Positions 28,855 through 37,751 of a stretch of DNA of 59,246 nucleotides are shown one piece after another. Made by a program: the position numbers and the translations under genes. The stretch comes from Nitrosomonadales bacterium (lineage in GTDB: Bacteria > Pseudomonadota > Gammaproteobacteria > Burkholderiales > Gallionellaceae). Where the stretch lies: NCBI GenBank assembly GCA_016721605.1, contig JADKHS010000011.1:1-59246 (forward strand), in the 5' to 3' direction. Within the stretch, counting starts at the first letter, position 1; every line of letters begins with the position of its first letter. The notes under the pieces were generated by a model, which was given only the letters and a program-made list of their open reading frames with translations, searched no databases and was not told the origin of the DNA.

Positions 28855-29241
28855 CTAGTCCTGCAAGCACAATATGCTATCCATCTCCACCAACGCGCCT
28901 CGCGGTAGTGCCGCCACACCTACCACGGCGCGCGCCGGGTAGGGTTGATGGAAATAGGACGTCATGATTTCGTTCACTTTGGCGAAGCTGTTCATGTCAG
29001 TAAGGTAAATATTGAGCTTCACCACATCGTTCAAACTACCGTCGGCAGCACTGGCCACTGCACGCAGGTTCTGAAATACGCGATGAATCTGCGCCTCTAT
29101 ACCTTCTTCCATTTGCATGGTGTTGGGATCCAGCCCGATTTGGCCGGAAAGGTATACAGTTTTGTCTACACGGACCGCTTGCGAATAAATACCAATAGCG
29201 GCGGGTGCATCAAGGGTTTGAATCACTTTTTTGTTAGGCAT
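28855..29241 (-). CDS. ridA: RidA family 2-iminoacrylate/enamine deaminase
   Basis: 128 residues starting MPNKKVIQTLDAPAAIGIYS. Hydrolyses reactive enamine/imine intermediates released by PLP enzymes. The RidA/YjgF signature is present: YSQAVRVDKTVYLSGQIGLD near the start and RAVVGVAALPRGALVEMDSI near the end, the latter containing the active-site Arg-Ala-Val stretch. A longer in-frame start adds nine residues (MSGNIQEPV); MPNKK is preferred because it aligns with the family start and has CAGGAG upstream. Just upstream of recG, co-directional. Confidence 0.93.
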   Translation of the reverse strand: MPNKKVIQTLDAPAAIGIYSQAVRVDKTVYLSGQIGLDPNTMQMEEGIEAQIHRVFQNLRAVASAADGSLNDVVKLNIYLTDMNSFAKVNEIMTSYFHQPYPARAVVGVAALPRGALVEMDSILCLQD

Positions 29242-29512
29242 TACTGGCTCCTGTATGTTGCCAGACACACTTTAGTCTGGGTAATAATATATATAGTTGA
29301 AGCGATATGTCCCAAAAGCCTTCAACAAAAAAGGCTTGTATCGGAGTATTGTATTTTCGAGTGCTTTCCTCGGCTTGAACGAAATAATTTCTGGCTGAAA
29401 GCGGTTGTACAGCCGCATTAAATCAAAAATCAATGGGTCTTGTGCTATCAAATGTAGAACTCATTCTTGCGGACAGTTTGCCAAGCTTTCCTTTTGGAGC
29501 ACAACAATTCTA
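29242..29512. other. Intergenic region upstream of ridA
   Basis: No coding potential recognised. It presumably holds the promoter of the minus-strand ridA-recG-ubiC-ubiA gene set. Confidence 0.4.
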
Positions 29513-29770
29513 TTACTCACAACCTTCCATCTTGTAGATGAAGTACCCATCCTTATTAATTGCTTCAACAACATTGCTGGATGCGCTTTGAATGTGGCAA
29601 AAATTGCATTCTTTGCTCGTGATAACTGCCTCACCTTCACCAATTGAAATCAACCATTCTTTAGCGAATTTGATCGCTTGCTGATCGTCTTTCACCGCAG
29701 TGAAGACATCAAAATGCATCGTGTGGCCATCTTTAGCTTTTACATAAGTATCATAGACGTGAATGTCCAT
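29513..29770 (-). CDS. DUF2024 family protein
   Basis: 85 residues: DIHVYDTYVKAKDGHTMHFD at the start, KFAKEWLISIGEGEAVITSK with ECNFCH in the middle, and GYFIYKMEGCE at the end. These segments define DUF2024, a small soluble family of unknown function found widely in bacteria. Two conserved Cys in CNFCH and one at the end could bind metal. Start ATG with AAGGAG upstream; monocistronic. Confidence 0.88.
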   Translation of the reverse strand: MDIHVYDTYVKAKDGHTMHFDVFTAVKDDQQAIKFAKEWLISIGEGEAVITSKECNFCHIQSASSNVVEAINKDGYFIYKMEGCE

Positions 29771-29837
29771 ATTCGCTCCTTAACTAATTTAGAAATTGTC
29801 CAGACTATTTAGAATAACTGACAGAATGTTCCGGAAA

Positions 29838-29990
29838 TTATGGGCCAAAAATAATTGGCCGAGGATCGACAACTTTAGTGTTTAGCTCATGTTCATAAGT
29901 AGCCCAAAGAGCTTGATCTTCAGGCGTTGTTTTACAAGCCGAAATAATCAAACCGCTGCAAACGAGCAAAAAAATTGTCGCAATTTTCAT
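29838..29990 (-). CDS. Small lipoprotein, about 50 residues
   Basis: MKIATIFLLVCSGLIISACK gives a short basic start, a hydrophobic core and a lipobox-like ISAC at the processing site, so the mature peptide would be only about 32 residues (ending DPRPIIFGP). It lies between DUF2024 and hemB, all on the minus strand. Family not recognised. The clean lipoprotein signal and continuous frame make it a plausible real small gene. Confidence 0.6.
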   Translation of the reverse strand: MKIATIFLLVCSGLIISACKTTPEDQALWATYEHELNTKVVDPRPIIFGP

Positions 29991-30020
29991 ACAGAACTTC
30001 ACGGAGGCTAATTAGCGTGG

Positions 30021-31025
30021 TTACCCTTGCTTCAACCACCGTGCCGCATCTAACGCAAAGTAAGTCAGGATGCCGTCCGCGCCAGCACGCTTGAATGACA
30101 GCAAGGATTCCAGTACGCAAGCTTGTTCGTTCAGCCAACCGTTTTGCGAGGCCGCTTTAAGCATGGCGTATTCGCCACTTACCTGATATACGAAAGTGGG
30201 GGCCTTAAATTCATCTTTAATACGTCGGACAATGTCCAGATACGGCATACCTGGTTTAACCATTACCATATCAGCGCCTTCCTGCAAATCCAGACCGACT
30301 TCCCACAGTGCTTCGTCGGAATTGGCGGGATCCATTTGATAAGTGTACTTGTCGCCTGTACCCAGATTGGCGCTGGAGCCAACTGCATCGCGAAATGGAC
30401 CATAGAAACTGGAAGCATATTTAGCTGAATAAGCCATGATGCGGGTGTGATTACATCCCTTGCGGTCAAGGGCAAGCCGCACGGCAGCAATGCGCCCATC
30501 CATCATGTCGGACGGGGCTACCACGTCAGCTCCGGCCTGTGCGTGGACTTGTGCCTGCTGTGCCAGGACGGTGACGGTCTCGTCATTCATGACGTAGCCG
30601 TGGGCATCGATCAGCCCATCTTGTCCGTGACTGGTATAGGGGTCAAGGGCAATATCAGTCATCAGGCCAAGCTCGGGGAAGTGTTTTTTGAGCGTGGCTA
30701 CTGCGCGCGGTACCAATCCATCGGGATTGAGCGCCTCGCGCGCATCTTCCGACTTGAGCACAGTATCTATCACAGGAAACAGGGCAAGCATGGGTATGCC
30801 CAGTTTGACGCATTCTTCAGCTTGCACTAGCAGTTTATCCAGTGTCTGGCGCTTTACCCCAGGCATGGATGCCACAGCCTCCTCGCGGTTAGAACCTTCC
30901 AGTACGAATACCGGGTAAATGAAATCTGCTGCGGTCAGCACGTTTTCACGCATTAAGGCGCGGGAAAACTTATCGTGGCGCATGCGCCGCATCCGTTTAT
31001 GTGGATATTGTCCGAGTGTGTGCAT
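30021..31025 (-). CDS. hemB: Delta-aminolevulinic acid dehydratase (porphobilinogen synthase) HemB
   Basis: 334 residues. Condenses two 5-aminolevulinate molecules to porphobilinogen for haem. Markers are VASMPGVKRQTLDKL, ALFPVI, DIALDPYTSHGQDGL (metal-site region), SDMMDGRIAAVR, the Schiff-base lysine region RIMAYSAKYASSFYGPFRDA and MVKPGMPYLDIVRRIKDEF. The cysteine-rich zinc segment of some HemBs is replaced by DPYTSHGQDGLID, suggesting a Mg2+-type enzyme. Length normal. Together with hemL nearby it supplies the large haem demand of a nitrite oxidiser. Confidence 0.95.
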   Translation of the reverse strand: MHTLGQYPHKRMRRMRHDKFSRALMRENVLTAADFIYPVFVLEGSNREEAVASMPGVKRQTLDKLLVQAEECVKLGIPMLALFPVIDTVLKSEDAREALNPDGLVPRAVATLKKHFPELGLMTDIALDPYTSHGQDGLIDAHGYVMNDETVTVLAQQAQVHAQAGADVVAPSDMMDGRIAAVRLALDRKGCNHTRIMAYSAKYASSFYGPFRDAVGSSANLGTGDKYTYQMDPANSDEALWEVGLDLQEGADMVMVKPGMPYLDIVRRIKDEFKAPTFVYQVSGEYAMLKAASQNGWLNEQACVLESLLSFKRAGADGILTYFALDAARWLKQG

Positions 31026-31164
31026 AACTTTAATCCTAAAATTTTTACCTAATATTGGAACTCTTTCATCATTATTTAATCTGACGTTACAGATGGTGAG
31101 AAGTCATCTCCCGTTTCTCCTCCCTGAACGGGCTGTCTTGGCTCAATAAAGTCGAGGCATTTTC

Positions 31165-31202
31165 GCCCCTGGTTTTTCCTTATTAGCCAGGGGCATTTTT
31201 TT
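31165..31202 (+). terminator. Stem-loop with T-run between hemB and engB
   Basis: GCCCCTGG / CCAGGGGC, an 8-bp stem, followed on the plus strand by ATTTTTTT. The minus-strand engB ends 6 bp away, so the stem could act as its terminator although the T-run is on the other strand. Confidence 0.65.
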
Positions 31203-31207
31203 GCCTG

Positions 31208-31804
31208 CTATTTGGCAGAAAACCAGCTGGCAATCACCGCTTCCGCCTCATCCATTCCCATTTTTTTAAGACTAGAAAACAACTGCACCGAACAAAATGG
31301 AAAATGTTCCGCGAGGTGCAATTTAACACGATTCAGCGTCATATTCGCTTGCTGACGACTTAGTTTATCTGACTTGGTAAGTAGCACATGCACTGGCTTG
31401 CCAGTGGGGGCAAACCAATCCAGCATTTGCTCATCCAGCGGGGTGAGTGGATGTCGCACATCCATTATGATCACCAGCCCGCATAATGCCCCCCGTGTTT
31501 GTATATACCCGCTTAGCAGCTCTTCCCAGTGTGCCCTTATTTCCGGTGGGACTTTGGCATATCCATAACCTGGCAAATCCACCAAAAAGCAATTTTCGCC
31601 CAAATCAAAATAGTTTAAATGCTGGGTCCGCCCTGGTGTTTTACTGGTGTAAGCCAAGCGAACGTGGTTGGCCAGTGTATTGATGGCACTTGATTTGCCC
31701 GCATTAGAACGTCCGGCGAAAGCAACTTCTCTTCCACCGTGAACCGGCAAATCGCGTAAATGATTAACCGTGGTAAAAAATGTAGCGCGCGAAAATAACC
31801 CCAT
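31208..31804 (-). CDS. engB: Ribosome biogenesis GTPase EngB (YihA/YsxC)
   Basis: 198 residues from MGLFSRATFFTTVNHLRDLP. Essential GTPase for 50S assembly. G motifs: GRSNAGKSSAINTL (G1), TPGRTQHLNYF (G2), DLPGYGYAKVP (G3), LLTKSDKLS (G4). The longest frame begins inside hemL, so the ATG one base after the hemL stop is used. Normal length. It runs in the same direction as hemL with practically no gap and is likely in one transcript. Confidence 0.94.
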   Translation of the reverse strand: MGLFSRATFFTTVNHLRDLPVHGGREVAFAGRSNAGKSSAINTLANHVRLAYTSKTPGRTQHLNYFDLGENCFLVDLPGYGYAKVPPEIRAHWEELLSGYIQTRGALCGLVIIMDVRHPLTPLDEQMLDWFAPTGKPVHVLLTKSDKLSRQQANMTLNRVKLHLAEHFPFCSVQLFSSLKKMGMDEAEAVIASWFSAK

Positions 31805-31805
31805 A

Positions 31806-33086
31806 CTACCAAGCTGCGAAAATTTTGTTGGCAGTCGCGATGGTCTGCGCAATGTCTGCGGATGTATGTGCTGATGACACGAAACCTGCCTCGAATGCGG
31901 ATGGCGCCATGTATATTCCTTCGTCCAGCATGGCATGGAAAAAACGATTAAACGCATCTTTGTCGCAGGTCATCACTTCGGCATAAGAGGTCGGCGGGGT
32001 GGCTCGGAAATACAAACCAAACATGCCGCCGATGGATTGGGCGGAAAATTCTACGCCATGCTGTTTGGCAGCCTGCTCCAGGCCCTCGGTTAGTTGGTGC
32101 GCCAGCGCGCTTAAGTGCTCGTAGAAATCCGGCTGCTGCACCAATTCAAGCGTAGCCAGCCCCGCTGCTACTGCCACCGGATTGCCGGACAGGGTGCCAG
32201 CTTGATATACCGCACCGAGCGGTGCCAGGCATTGCATTATGTCACGCCTTCCGCCGAAAGCCGCGGCAGGTAAACCACCGCCCATCACCTTGCCCAACGT
32301 GACCAGATCCGGCTTAATGCCGTAATAGCCATGTGCGCCTTGCAGGCTGACGCGGAAGCCCGTCATCACCTCGTCCAGAATAAGCACTGCACCATGTTTA
32401 GTGCACAGCGCACGCAACGCATCCAGAAATTCGCGCTTGGGGAGAATCAAGTTCATGTTGCCCGCAACTGGCTCAACAATAACTGCGGCAATCTCGCTGC
32501 CCATTGCGGCAAAAGTTCGCTCCAGCCCAGCCACATCGTTATAGTCGAGCACGGTAGTCAGCGCCGCGATTTCCGCTGGCACACCGGAGGAACTCGGCTG
32601 GCCGAAAGTTAGTGCGCCGGAGCCTGCTTTGACCAGCAGGCCATCAGAATGGCCGTGATAACAGCCTTCAAATTTAATAATCCGGCTACGCCCGGTAAAA
32701 CCGCGCGCCAAACGGATTGCAGTCATGGTGGCTTCCGTACCGGAACTCACCAGGCGCACCATTTCCATGCTGGGAAGTAGCTTACACAATAACTCAGCCA
32801 TTTCCAGTTCAGCCGCAGTGGGCGCACCGAAACCCAAACCCTGTGCGGCAGCATCCTGCACTGCCGTGACCACGGCGGGATGGCAGTGACCAACAATCAT
32901 CGGCCCCCACGAACCGACATAATCGATGTAACGCTTGTCGTCGGCATCCCAGACATATGCGCCCTGGCCGCGTTTAAAAAACAGCGGTGTGCCGCCCACC
33001 GATTTGAATGCACGTACAGGCGAGTTGACCCCGCCTGGAATGACGTGTTGCGATTGTTCAAACAAATATTCGTTGCGTGAGCTCAT
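31806..33086 (-). CDS. hemL: Glutamate-1-semialdehyde 2,1-aminomutase HemL
   Basis: 426 residues. PLP enzyme forming 5-aminolevulinate in the C5 haem pathway. Motifs: QHVIPGGVNSPVRAFKSVGG near the start, VSSGTEATMTAIRLARGFTG, FEGCYHGHSD, LILDEVMTGFRV (Asp binding PLP) and LGKVMGGGLPAAAFGGR with the Schiff-base lysine. Start ATG at the right end; length normal. Stop is one base before the engB start. Confidence 0.96.
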   Translation of the reverse strand: MSSRNEYLFEQSQHVIPGGVNSPVRAFKSVGGTPLFFKRGQGAYVWDADDKRYIDYVGSWGPMIVGHCHPAVVTAVQDAAAQGLGFGAPTAAELEMAELLCKLLPSMEMVRLVSSGTEATMTAIRLARGFTGRSRIIKFEGCYHGHSDGLLVKAGSGALTFGQPSSSGVPAEIAALTTVLDYNDVAGLERTFAAMGSEIAAVIVEPVAGNMNLILPKREFLDALRALCTKHGAVLILDEVMTGFRVSLQGAHGYYGIKPDLVTLGKVMGGGLPAAAFGGRRDIMQCLAPLGAVYQAGTLSGNPVAVAAGLATLELVQQPDFYEHLSALAHQLTEGLEQAAKQHGVEFSAQSIGGMFGLYFRATPPTSYAEVMTCDKDAFNRFFHAMLDEGIYMAPSAFEAGFVSSAHTSADIAQTIATANKIFAAW

Positions 33087-33281
33087 GGTACAGAGTCCTA
33101 ATTTGAGTCTTACATAAATGACAATTTTACCATTGTTCTTAGGATGTGCTTTATAAGATGAAGTTTCAGCGTTTATTTCAGCTCGCTATATTTGATAAGA
33201 TTTCTTGCAAAATACATGCGTTAAGAAAACATATCCTGGCTCAAAATCATTCGATCTTGCACGTCTGATATACTTCGCGCC
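33087..33281. other. Divergent intergenic region hemL / riboswitch
   Basis: AT-rich spacer between the hemL start and the cobalamin riboswitch. It must contain both promoters; no decisive promoter motif could be fixed by eye. Confidence 0.4.
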
Positions 33282-33535
33282 GCTTAAGGTGCCAGACACA
33301 GAAATGCGTCTGGTTAAACGGGAAACAGGTGCGGGAATTTAATTCCTCAGGCCTGTGCTGCCCCCGCAACGGTAAGCAGGTGTGGACGTGTTGATAACCT
33401 GGATGTTTCATAAATTCGCGTCAGCAAGCGCAAATGCTTGTCGAGTAGATTATGGAAAATTTGAGTTAAGCCACTGTGAGCAATCATGGGAAGGCAATGC
33501 GTCTAGTCCTGCAAGCCCGGATACCGGCCTTGAGC
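33282..33535 (+). ncRNA. Cobalamin (B12) riboswitch
   Basis: The leader of the TonB receptor contains the conserved cobalamin-riboswitch pieces in order: GGTGCCAGAC, ACGGGAAACAGGTGC, GCCCCCGCAACGGTAAGC, the SRCCACTG-type core AAGCCACTG, GGAAGGC, and the terminal B12-box AGCCCGGATACCGGCC. An outer P1 helix can form between GCTTAAGG at the left end and CCTTGAGC at the right. Known members bind adenosylcobalamin and shut off B12 uptake or synthesis genes. The start of the receptor lies 171 bases after it. Confidence 0.93.
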
Positions 33536-33705
33536 ACAGGAGCCTCATCTGAGGTTCTTCGGGTCGGGAAATGCTGCGGGTGGCGCATGGACGGCGGGAT
33601 GACAAACCGTATCGGTTAGTCACCACTTCCTTCCTTTTTGCTTGTGCATTTCCTGTGTTTGAACATTCCAACGGGGAACCTTGGAATTCGCTCAGGAAAA
33701 TCTTA

Positions 33706-35778
33706 ATGAAACACCAAAAACTTGTCGCCGCTATTTTGTGCGCGGTTACTTCATCAGCTTACGCAATAACGGAAGATCCTACGCTCGAAACTCTCATTGT
33801 TACCGGGACGCGATTCGAGGAGACATACGCTGACAAGCCACTCAATGTATCCATCATTACGCGCGAAGCTATCAATAAAAGCAGCGCCCGCACGATACCG
33901 GAATTACTTTCGCAACAAGCTGGAATTTCTGCGCGAGATCTGTATGGCAACAATGCCGCATCAGCCACGGTTGATTTGCGCGGTTTTGGTGCTGCTGCCG
34001 GACAAAATACGCTAATTCTGCTGGATGGGCGGCGCATCACTAACGCTGATCTTTCAGGTGTGCAGTGGTCGGCTATCCCCTTCGCTTCGATTGAACGTAT
34101 TGAAATTATGCGTGGCAGTGGTGCTGTGTTGTACGGTGACGGCGCAACCAATGGAGTGATCAATATCATCACCAAATCACCTACGCAAATAGGCAAGATG
34201 GGTCAAGTCAGCGTGAAAGCCGGTAGTTATGGATTGGCTGAAGTGCAGGCAAATGCTAATTATTTTTCTGGTACGGCCGGAATTGACTTTACAGCAAGCC
34301 ACTTAGTTTCTGATGGATACCGTGCGAACAAACGCAACGAGCAAACCAATGTGCAGGCAAATACACGGTGGAAATTGGACGCAGGTGAGCTAGCATTGAA
34401 AGTTGGGATCGATCGGCAGGACATTCGCTTACCTGGCGCACGTCTGGTACAACCGAGTGCCGGCATTAACCTGGTGGCGACTGATCCGCGTGGCGCTGCC
34501 ACCCCCCTGGACTATGCCAGCCGCGATGGCAATCAAGTTGCACTTGAATGGCAGCAACGATTTTCTGCTACGGATGTTAATGTGGGAATAGCACGCCGCA
34601 CTAAAAGTCAAAAATCCTATTTTGATTTTAACGGCTTCCCAAATTATCGGGATAGCGATTTGAACGTGACGTCGTTTACACCTCGTATCAAGCTACCACA
34701 TTCATTAGGTGGGGATAGCACTCTGATAGCGGGTATTGATGTTTATCGCTGGAATTATGACTTGCATACTTCGAACGCTGCGGCAAATATCGGACAGCCA
34801 ATTAACCAAATATCCATGGCCCAGCAAAATAGCGCTTTGTATTTACAGAATACGACGCATCTATCAAGAGCGACATCCCTGTTGGCCGGAGTGCGTAATG
34901 AACGGATCACTATAGACGCGAATGATATTTTCAACGCGGCCGCTCCTGGTGCGGCATTTGGCTCCGCTGCTACACCGGGTTCTTTTAAGTCATCAAAAAA
35001 TGCTTATGAACTTGGTCTGCGCCATCAACTTGATCGTGGAGTGGCATTAAATGGGAAAGTTGGGCGTAGTTTTCGATTTGCAAATGTAGATGAACTTTAC
35101 GAATCATCGCCAGCGTTTACCAATCAATTTCAGTTTTTGCGCCCTCAGACCTCTGACAATATGGAGTTCAGTGTGGAGCAGCGCATCAATAAAGGGAACT
35201 GGCGGGCGGCCTTGTTCAATAACAAGGTACGTGATGAAATTCATCTTGATCCATTCACTACGGGTATTGGCAATACTAACTTGCCGCCGGCACGGCGCAG
35301 GGGATTTGAGTTGGATGGAAGATGGCAGGCATTACCCCAGCTTGCATTAAATGCAGCCTATACCTACATCGATGCAAAATTTTTAAGCGGTGTTTTGGCC
35401 GGAGGGGCATTCACGCAAACGAATGTGAGTATTGCAGATAAGAGGGTACCGTTAGTTCCTAGGCAAAAGTTGAATTTGGGCGCAGCATGGGCAATAAGTG
35501 AACAGACATTATTGAATTCATCTGCCACCTACGTTGATTCACAGTTCATGGACAACGACGAGGCGAATACTTTAGGAATGAAGATTCCTGCCTATACGGT
35601 TGCCGATATTAAACTTGTACATAAAACAGGTTCTTGGCAGTTAAGCACGTCAGTGAATAATTTATTTGACCGGAAGTATTTTAATTATGCGGTCAGTAGC
35701 CAATTTATTCCGGGAAGATACAACGCCTATCCATTACCGGGACGAACGCTATTTATCGGTGTGAGCTACCAGCACTGA
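33706..35778 (+). CDS. btuB: TonB-dependent outer-membrane receptor, BtuB-like
   Basis: 690 residues from MKHQKLVAAILCAVTSSAYA (signal peptide). TonB-box-like LETLIVTGTR, then a plug domain with SIITREAINKSSARTIPELL, VDLRGFG, LILLDGRRIT and the end motif GSGAVLYGDGATNGVINIIT. A 22-strand barrel follows, ending LPGRTLFIGVSYQH. The riboswitch upstream predicts corrinoid (cobalamin) as substrate. A longer frame upstream overlaps the riboswitch tail and is not used; AGGA precedes this ATG. Intact. Confidence 0.9.
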   Translation: MKHQKLVAAILCAVTSSAYAITEDPTLETLIVTGTRFEETYADKPLNVSIITREAINKSSARTIPELLSQQAGISARDLYGNNAASATVDLRGFGAAAGQNTLILLDGRRITNADLSGVQWSAIPFASIERIEIMRGSGAVLYGDGATNGVINIITKSPTQIGKMGQVSVKAGSYGLAEVQANANYFSGTAGIDFTASHLVSDGYRANKRNEQTNVQANTRWKLDAGELALKVGIDRQDIRLPGARLVQPSAGINLVATDPRGAATPLDYASRDGNQVALEWQQRFSATDVNVGIARRTKSQKSYFDFNGFPNYRDSDLNVTSFTPRIKLPHSLGGDSTLIAGIDVYRWNYDLHTSNAAANIGQPINQISMAQQNSALYLQNTTHLSRATSLLAGVRNERITIDANDIFNAAAPGAAFGSAATPGSFKSSKNAYELGLRHQLDRGVALNGKVGRSFRFANVDELYESSPAFTNQFQFLRPQTSDNMEFSVEQRINKGNWRAALFNNKVRDEIHLDPFTTGIGNTNLPPARRRGFELDGRWQALPQLALNAAYTYIDAKFLSGVLAGGAFTQTNVSIADKRVPLVPRQKLNLGAAWAISEQTLLNSSATYVDSQFMDNDEANTLGMKIPAYTVADIKLVHKTGSWQLSTSVNNLFDRKYFNYAVSSQFIPGRYNAYPLPGRTLFIGVSYQH

Positions 35779-36116
35779 ATCATGTGATGTGGGAAGCTTG
35801 CAAATACTATCCGGGATAAGCTGGATGTAAATGGAGCTTGACGGAGATGAAGGGTAACGCCTATTTGTCCCTTTATCGCCGTGTCCATCCAGGCTATACG
35901 TTCGTCAGATACTCGCCAAGCGCCTCCTTTATCAGGAGTGTGTTCCTTTAAAACACGTTCGCTGCAAATTCAGCAACAACCTGCAAGAAGATCGATTCTT
36001 TTGGCAGTTTTTGTTAAATAAATCGAAAACCTATAGATCCCCCACGTTGTGGGCTTAATTAAATGCTGGTATCAATTTTTTAGCCTGCATTATTTTAGGG
36101 GTTGTTAAAATGCAGG
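35779..36116. other. Intergenic region, nothing recognised
   Basis: AT-rich gap between the receptor and the convergent dksA gene. No gene or clear hairpin terminator was identified. Confidence 0.45.
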
Positions 36117-36539
36117 TTACTTGGCAATTTGCTTTTCGCGGATCTCGTCTAATGTTTTGCAGTCGATGCACAACGTAGCGGTCGGTCGCGCTTCCAAGCG
36201 GTTCAGCCCAATTTCTACGCCACATTTTTCACAATACCCATAATCACCGCTATTTATTTTGGCCAACATTTCGTTAATTTTCTTGATCAGCTTGCTCTCC
36301 CGATCACGATTACGCAGTTCTAACGTCATATCTGATTCTTGACTTGCACGATCATTTGGATCGGCAAACACAGTAGCGTCATCCTGCATTGAATGCACTG
36401 TACGGTCAATATCTTCACCTAGCCCGAGCTTGATATTGTTTAGAATACTGCGGAAATGATCCAGTTGCTTAGGGTTCATATAAGCTTCCCCTTTCTTAAC
36501 TTTATAAGGGGTAACGGATTTTAAGGGTTGTACTGACAT
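36117..36539 (-). CDS. dksA: RNA polymerase-binding transcription factor DksA
   Basis: 140 residues from MSVQPLKSVTPYKVKKGEAY. Binds the secondary channel of RNA polymerase and, with ppGpp, adjusts stable-RNA and amino-acid promoters. Coiled-coil tip acidic motif FADPNDRASQES, then the C-terminal four-Cys zinc finger CEKCGVEIGLNRLEARPTA with LCIDC, ending KTLDEIREKQIAK. The longest frame has eight extra residues; the MSVQ start aligns better and has GGAG upstream. Length is slightly short of E. coli DksA (151). Confidence 0.93.
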   Translation of the reverse strand: MSVQPLKSVTPYKVKKGEAYMNPKQLDHFRSILNNIKLGLGEDIDRTVHSMQDDATVFADPNDRASQESDMTLELRNRDRESKLIKKINEMLAKINSGDYGYCEKCGVEIGLNRLEARPTATLCIDCKTLDEIREKQIAK

Positions 36540-36806
36540 CAAAATATCTCCAGAAACATACAAACAAAATTTAAAAATCGCGCTTTAATATCAGAAATAC
36601 AGCGCTGCCGCAACTAAATTCGCCACTTTCCGGCATGATAAAAACGCCTGAAAGCCAAGTTAAATGATTAATGATAGCTTGTAGCCTGAGTCAGGTTTTG
36701 CTGGTTATTGCTACGCAATTCCCCACTTCGTTCGACTTGTAAATTAACTTTTTTACAAATAGTTATGAAGCATATGGGCTAAATATTAAGTACGACATTT
36801 ATAAAA
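36540..36806. other. Intergenic region dksA/maf
   Basis: No gene recognised; AT-rich, presumably containing the dksA promoter. Confidence 0.4.
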
Positions 36807-37412
36807 CTAGAACCCCTGCTTCTTAAGCATGGACACCAATAAAATAAGAGGTAATCCAATTAAAGCAGTAGGGTCGTCACCCTCCATTCGACTGATAAGC
36901 GCGATGCCTAAACCTTCGGATTTCGCACTACCTGCGCAGTGGTAAGGCTCCTCCTTGCGTAAATAGGATTCGATCTCATCGTCGCTGAAATTGCGAAAGC
37001 TGACGCAATTTTTCGCCATTTCGGTTTGAATTTCGTTATTGCGTGCATTCAAGAGGGTCAGTGCAGTGTAAAAGCTTACGCTGTGACCGCGCATTGTACG
37101 CAATTGGCGTACAGCATTCTCATGTGTGAGAGGTTTGCCTAGTTGTTGTTCACCTAATAATGCGACTTGATCTGAGCCTATAATTAGAGCATCTGGATAA
37201 TGAATTGCCACTGCGTGCGCTTTTTCACGGGAAAGGCGCCATGCGGTTTGCTTAGCACTTTCACCAGGTAGAGAAGTTTCGTCTATATCAGGAGCGGCAA
37301 TTTGAAATGGGATTTTCAGACGTCCCAAAAGTTCACTGCGGTAAATCGAAGTTGAGGCGAGAATAAGTTCACGATAATTCAATAAATTTACCTTTTTAGG
37401 TACCTCTAACAA
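36807..37412 (-). CDS. Maf/YceF family nucleotide pyrophosphatase
   Basis: About 201 residues. Hydrolyses non-canonical nucleoside triphosphates (YceF subfamily, 7-methyl-GTP). Motifs: LILASTSIYRSELLGRLKIP (nucleotide-binding loop), PDIDETSLPGE, ALIIGSDQVA (catalytic Asp) and the C-terminal SRMEGDDPTALIGLPLILL. No ATG is available near the N-terminus; a TTG start is assumed and overlaps a short upstream frame. The protein otherwise has normal length. Confidence 0.88.
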   Translation of the reverse strand: MLEVPKKVNLLNYRELILASTSIYRSELLGRLKIPFQIAAPDIDETSLPGESAKQTAWRLSREKAHAVAIHYPDALIIGSDQVALLGEQQLGKPLTHENAVRQLRTMRGHSVSFYTALTLLNARNNEIQTEMAKNCVSFRNFSDDEIESYLRKEEPYHCAGSAKSEGLGIALISRMEGDDPTALIGLPLILLVSMLKKQGF

Positions 37413-37670
37413 TTGAGAAAATCTCCTGCAGGAATTCCACTACAGCTCATGTAGCGCATGTTATCACTATCTGGTAGCGCGTTGCGCGGAGTATCGATCT
37501 TATGCTTGACAGAAGATTTCAGGATTTCTGTAGCCGAAAGGTTTGTCAGAGGCTTAATTGAAGCAAAATAGCGGGAAGATGGAATGAACGTACAACTTGC
37601 CAGCAGTTTTTGGGGCAAGGCAGGTATTTTGTCGGCAATACTCTCATCAATTGTTGCTTACTTTAGACAA

Positions 37671-37705
37671 AATAATAGGGGCACGAAAATCGTGCCCCTA
37701 TTATT
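37671..37705. terminator. Perfect bidirectional intrinsic terminator
   Basis: AATAATAGGGGCACGA and its exact reverse complement flank a 3-base loop, giving a 16-bp perfect stem with A/T-rich ends on both sides. It lies 47 bp after the stop of the minus-strand porin gene, so it terminates porin transcription. Confidence 0.9.
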
Positions 37706-37751
37706 TCTAAGCACCCACTTGCAAAATACAAGCAGGGAGGTTTTTCTAGAA

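Noticed and set aside
37406..37618. Short minus-strand frame overlapping the maf start
   Set aside because: 70 codons with a TTG start, no recognisable features and only a 7-bp overlap with maf; probably chance.
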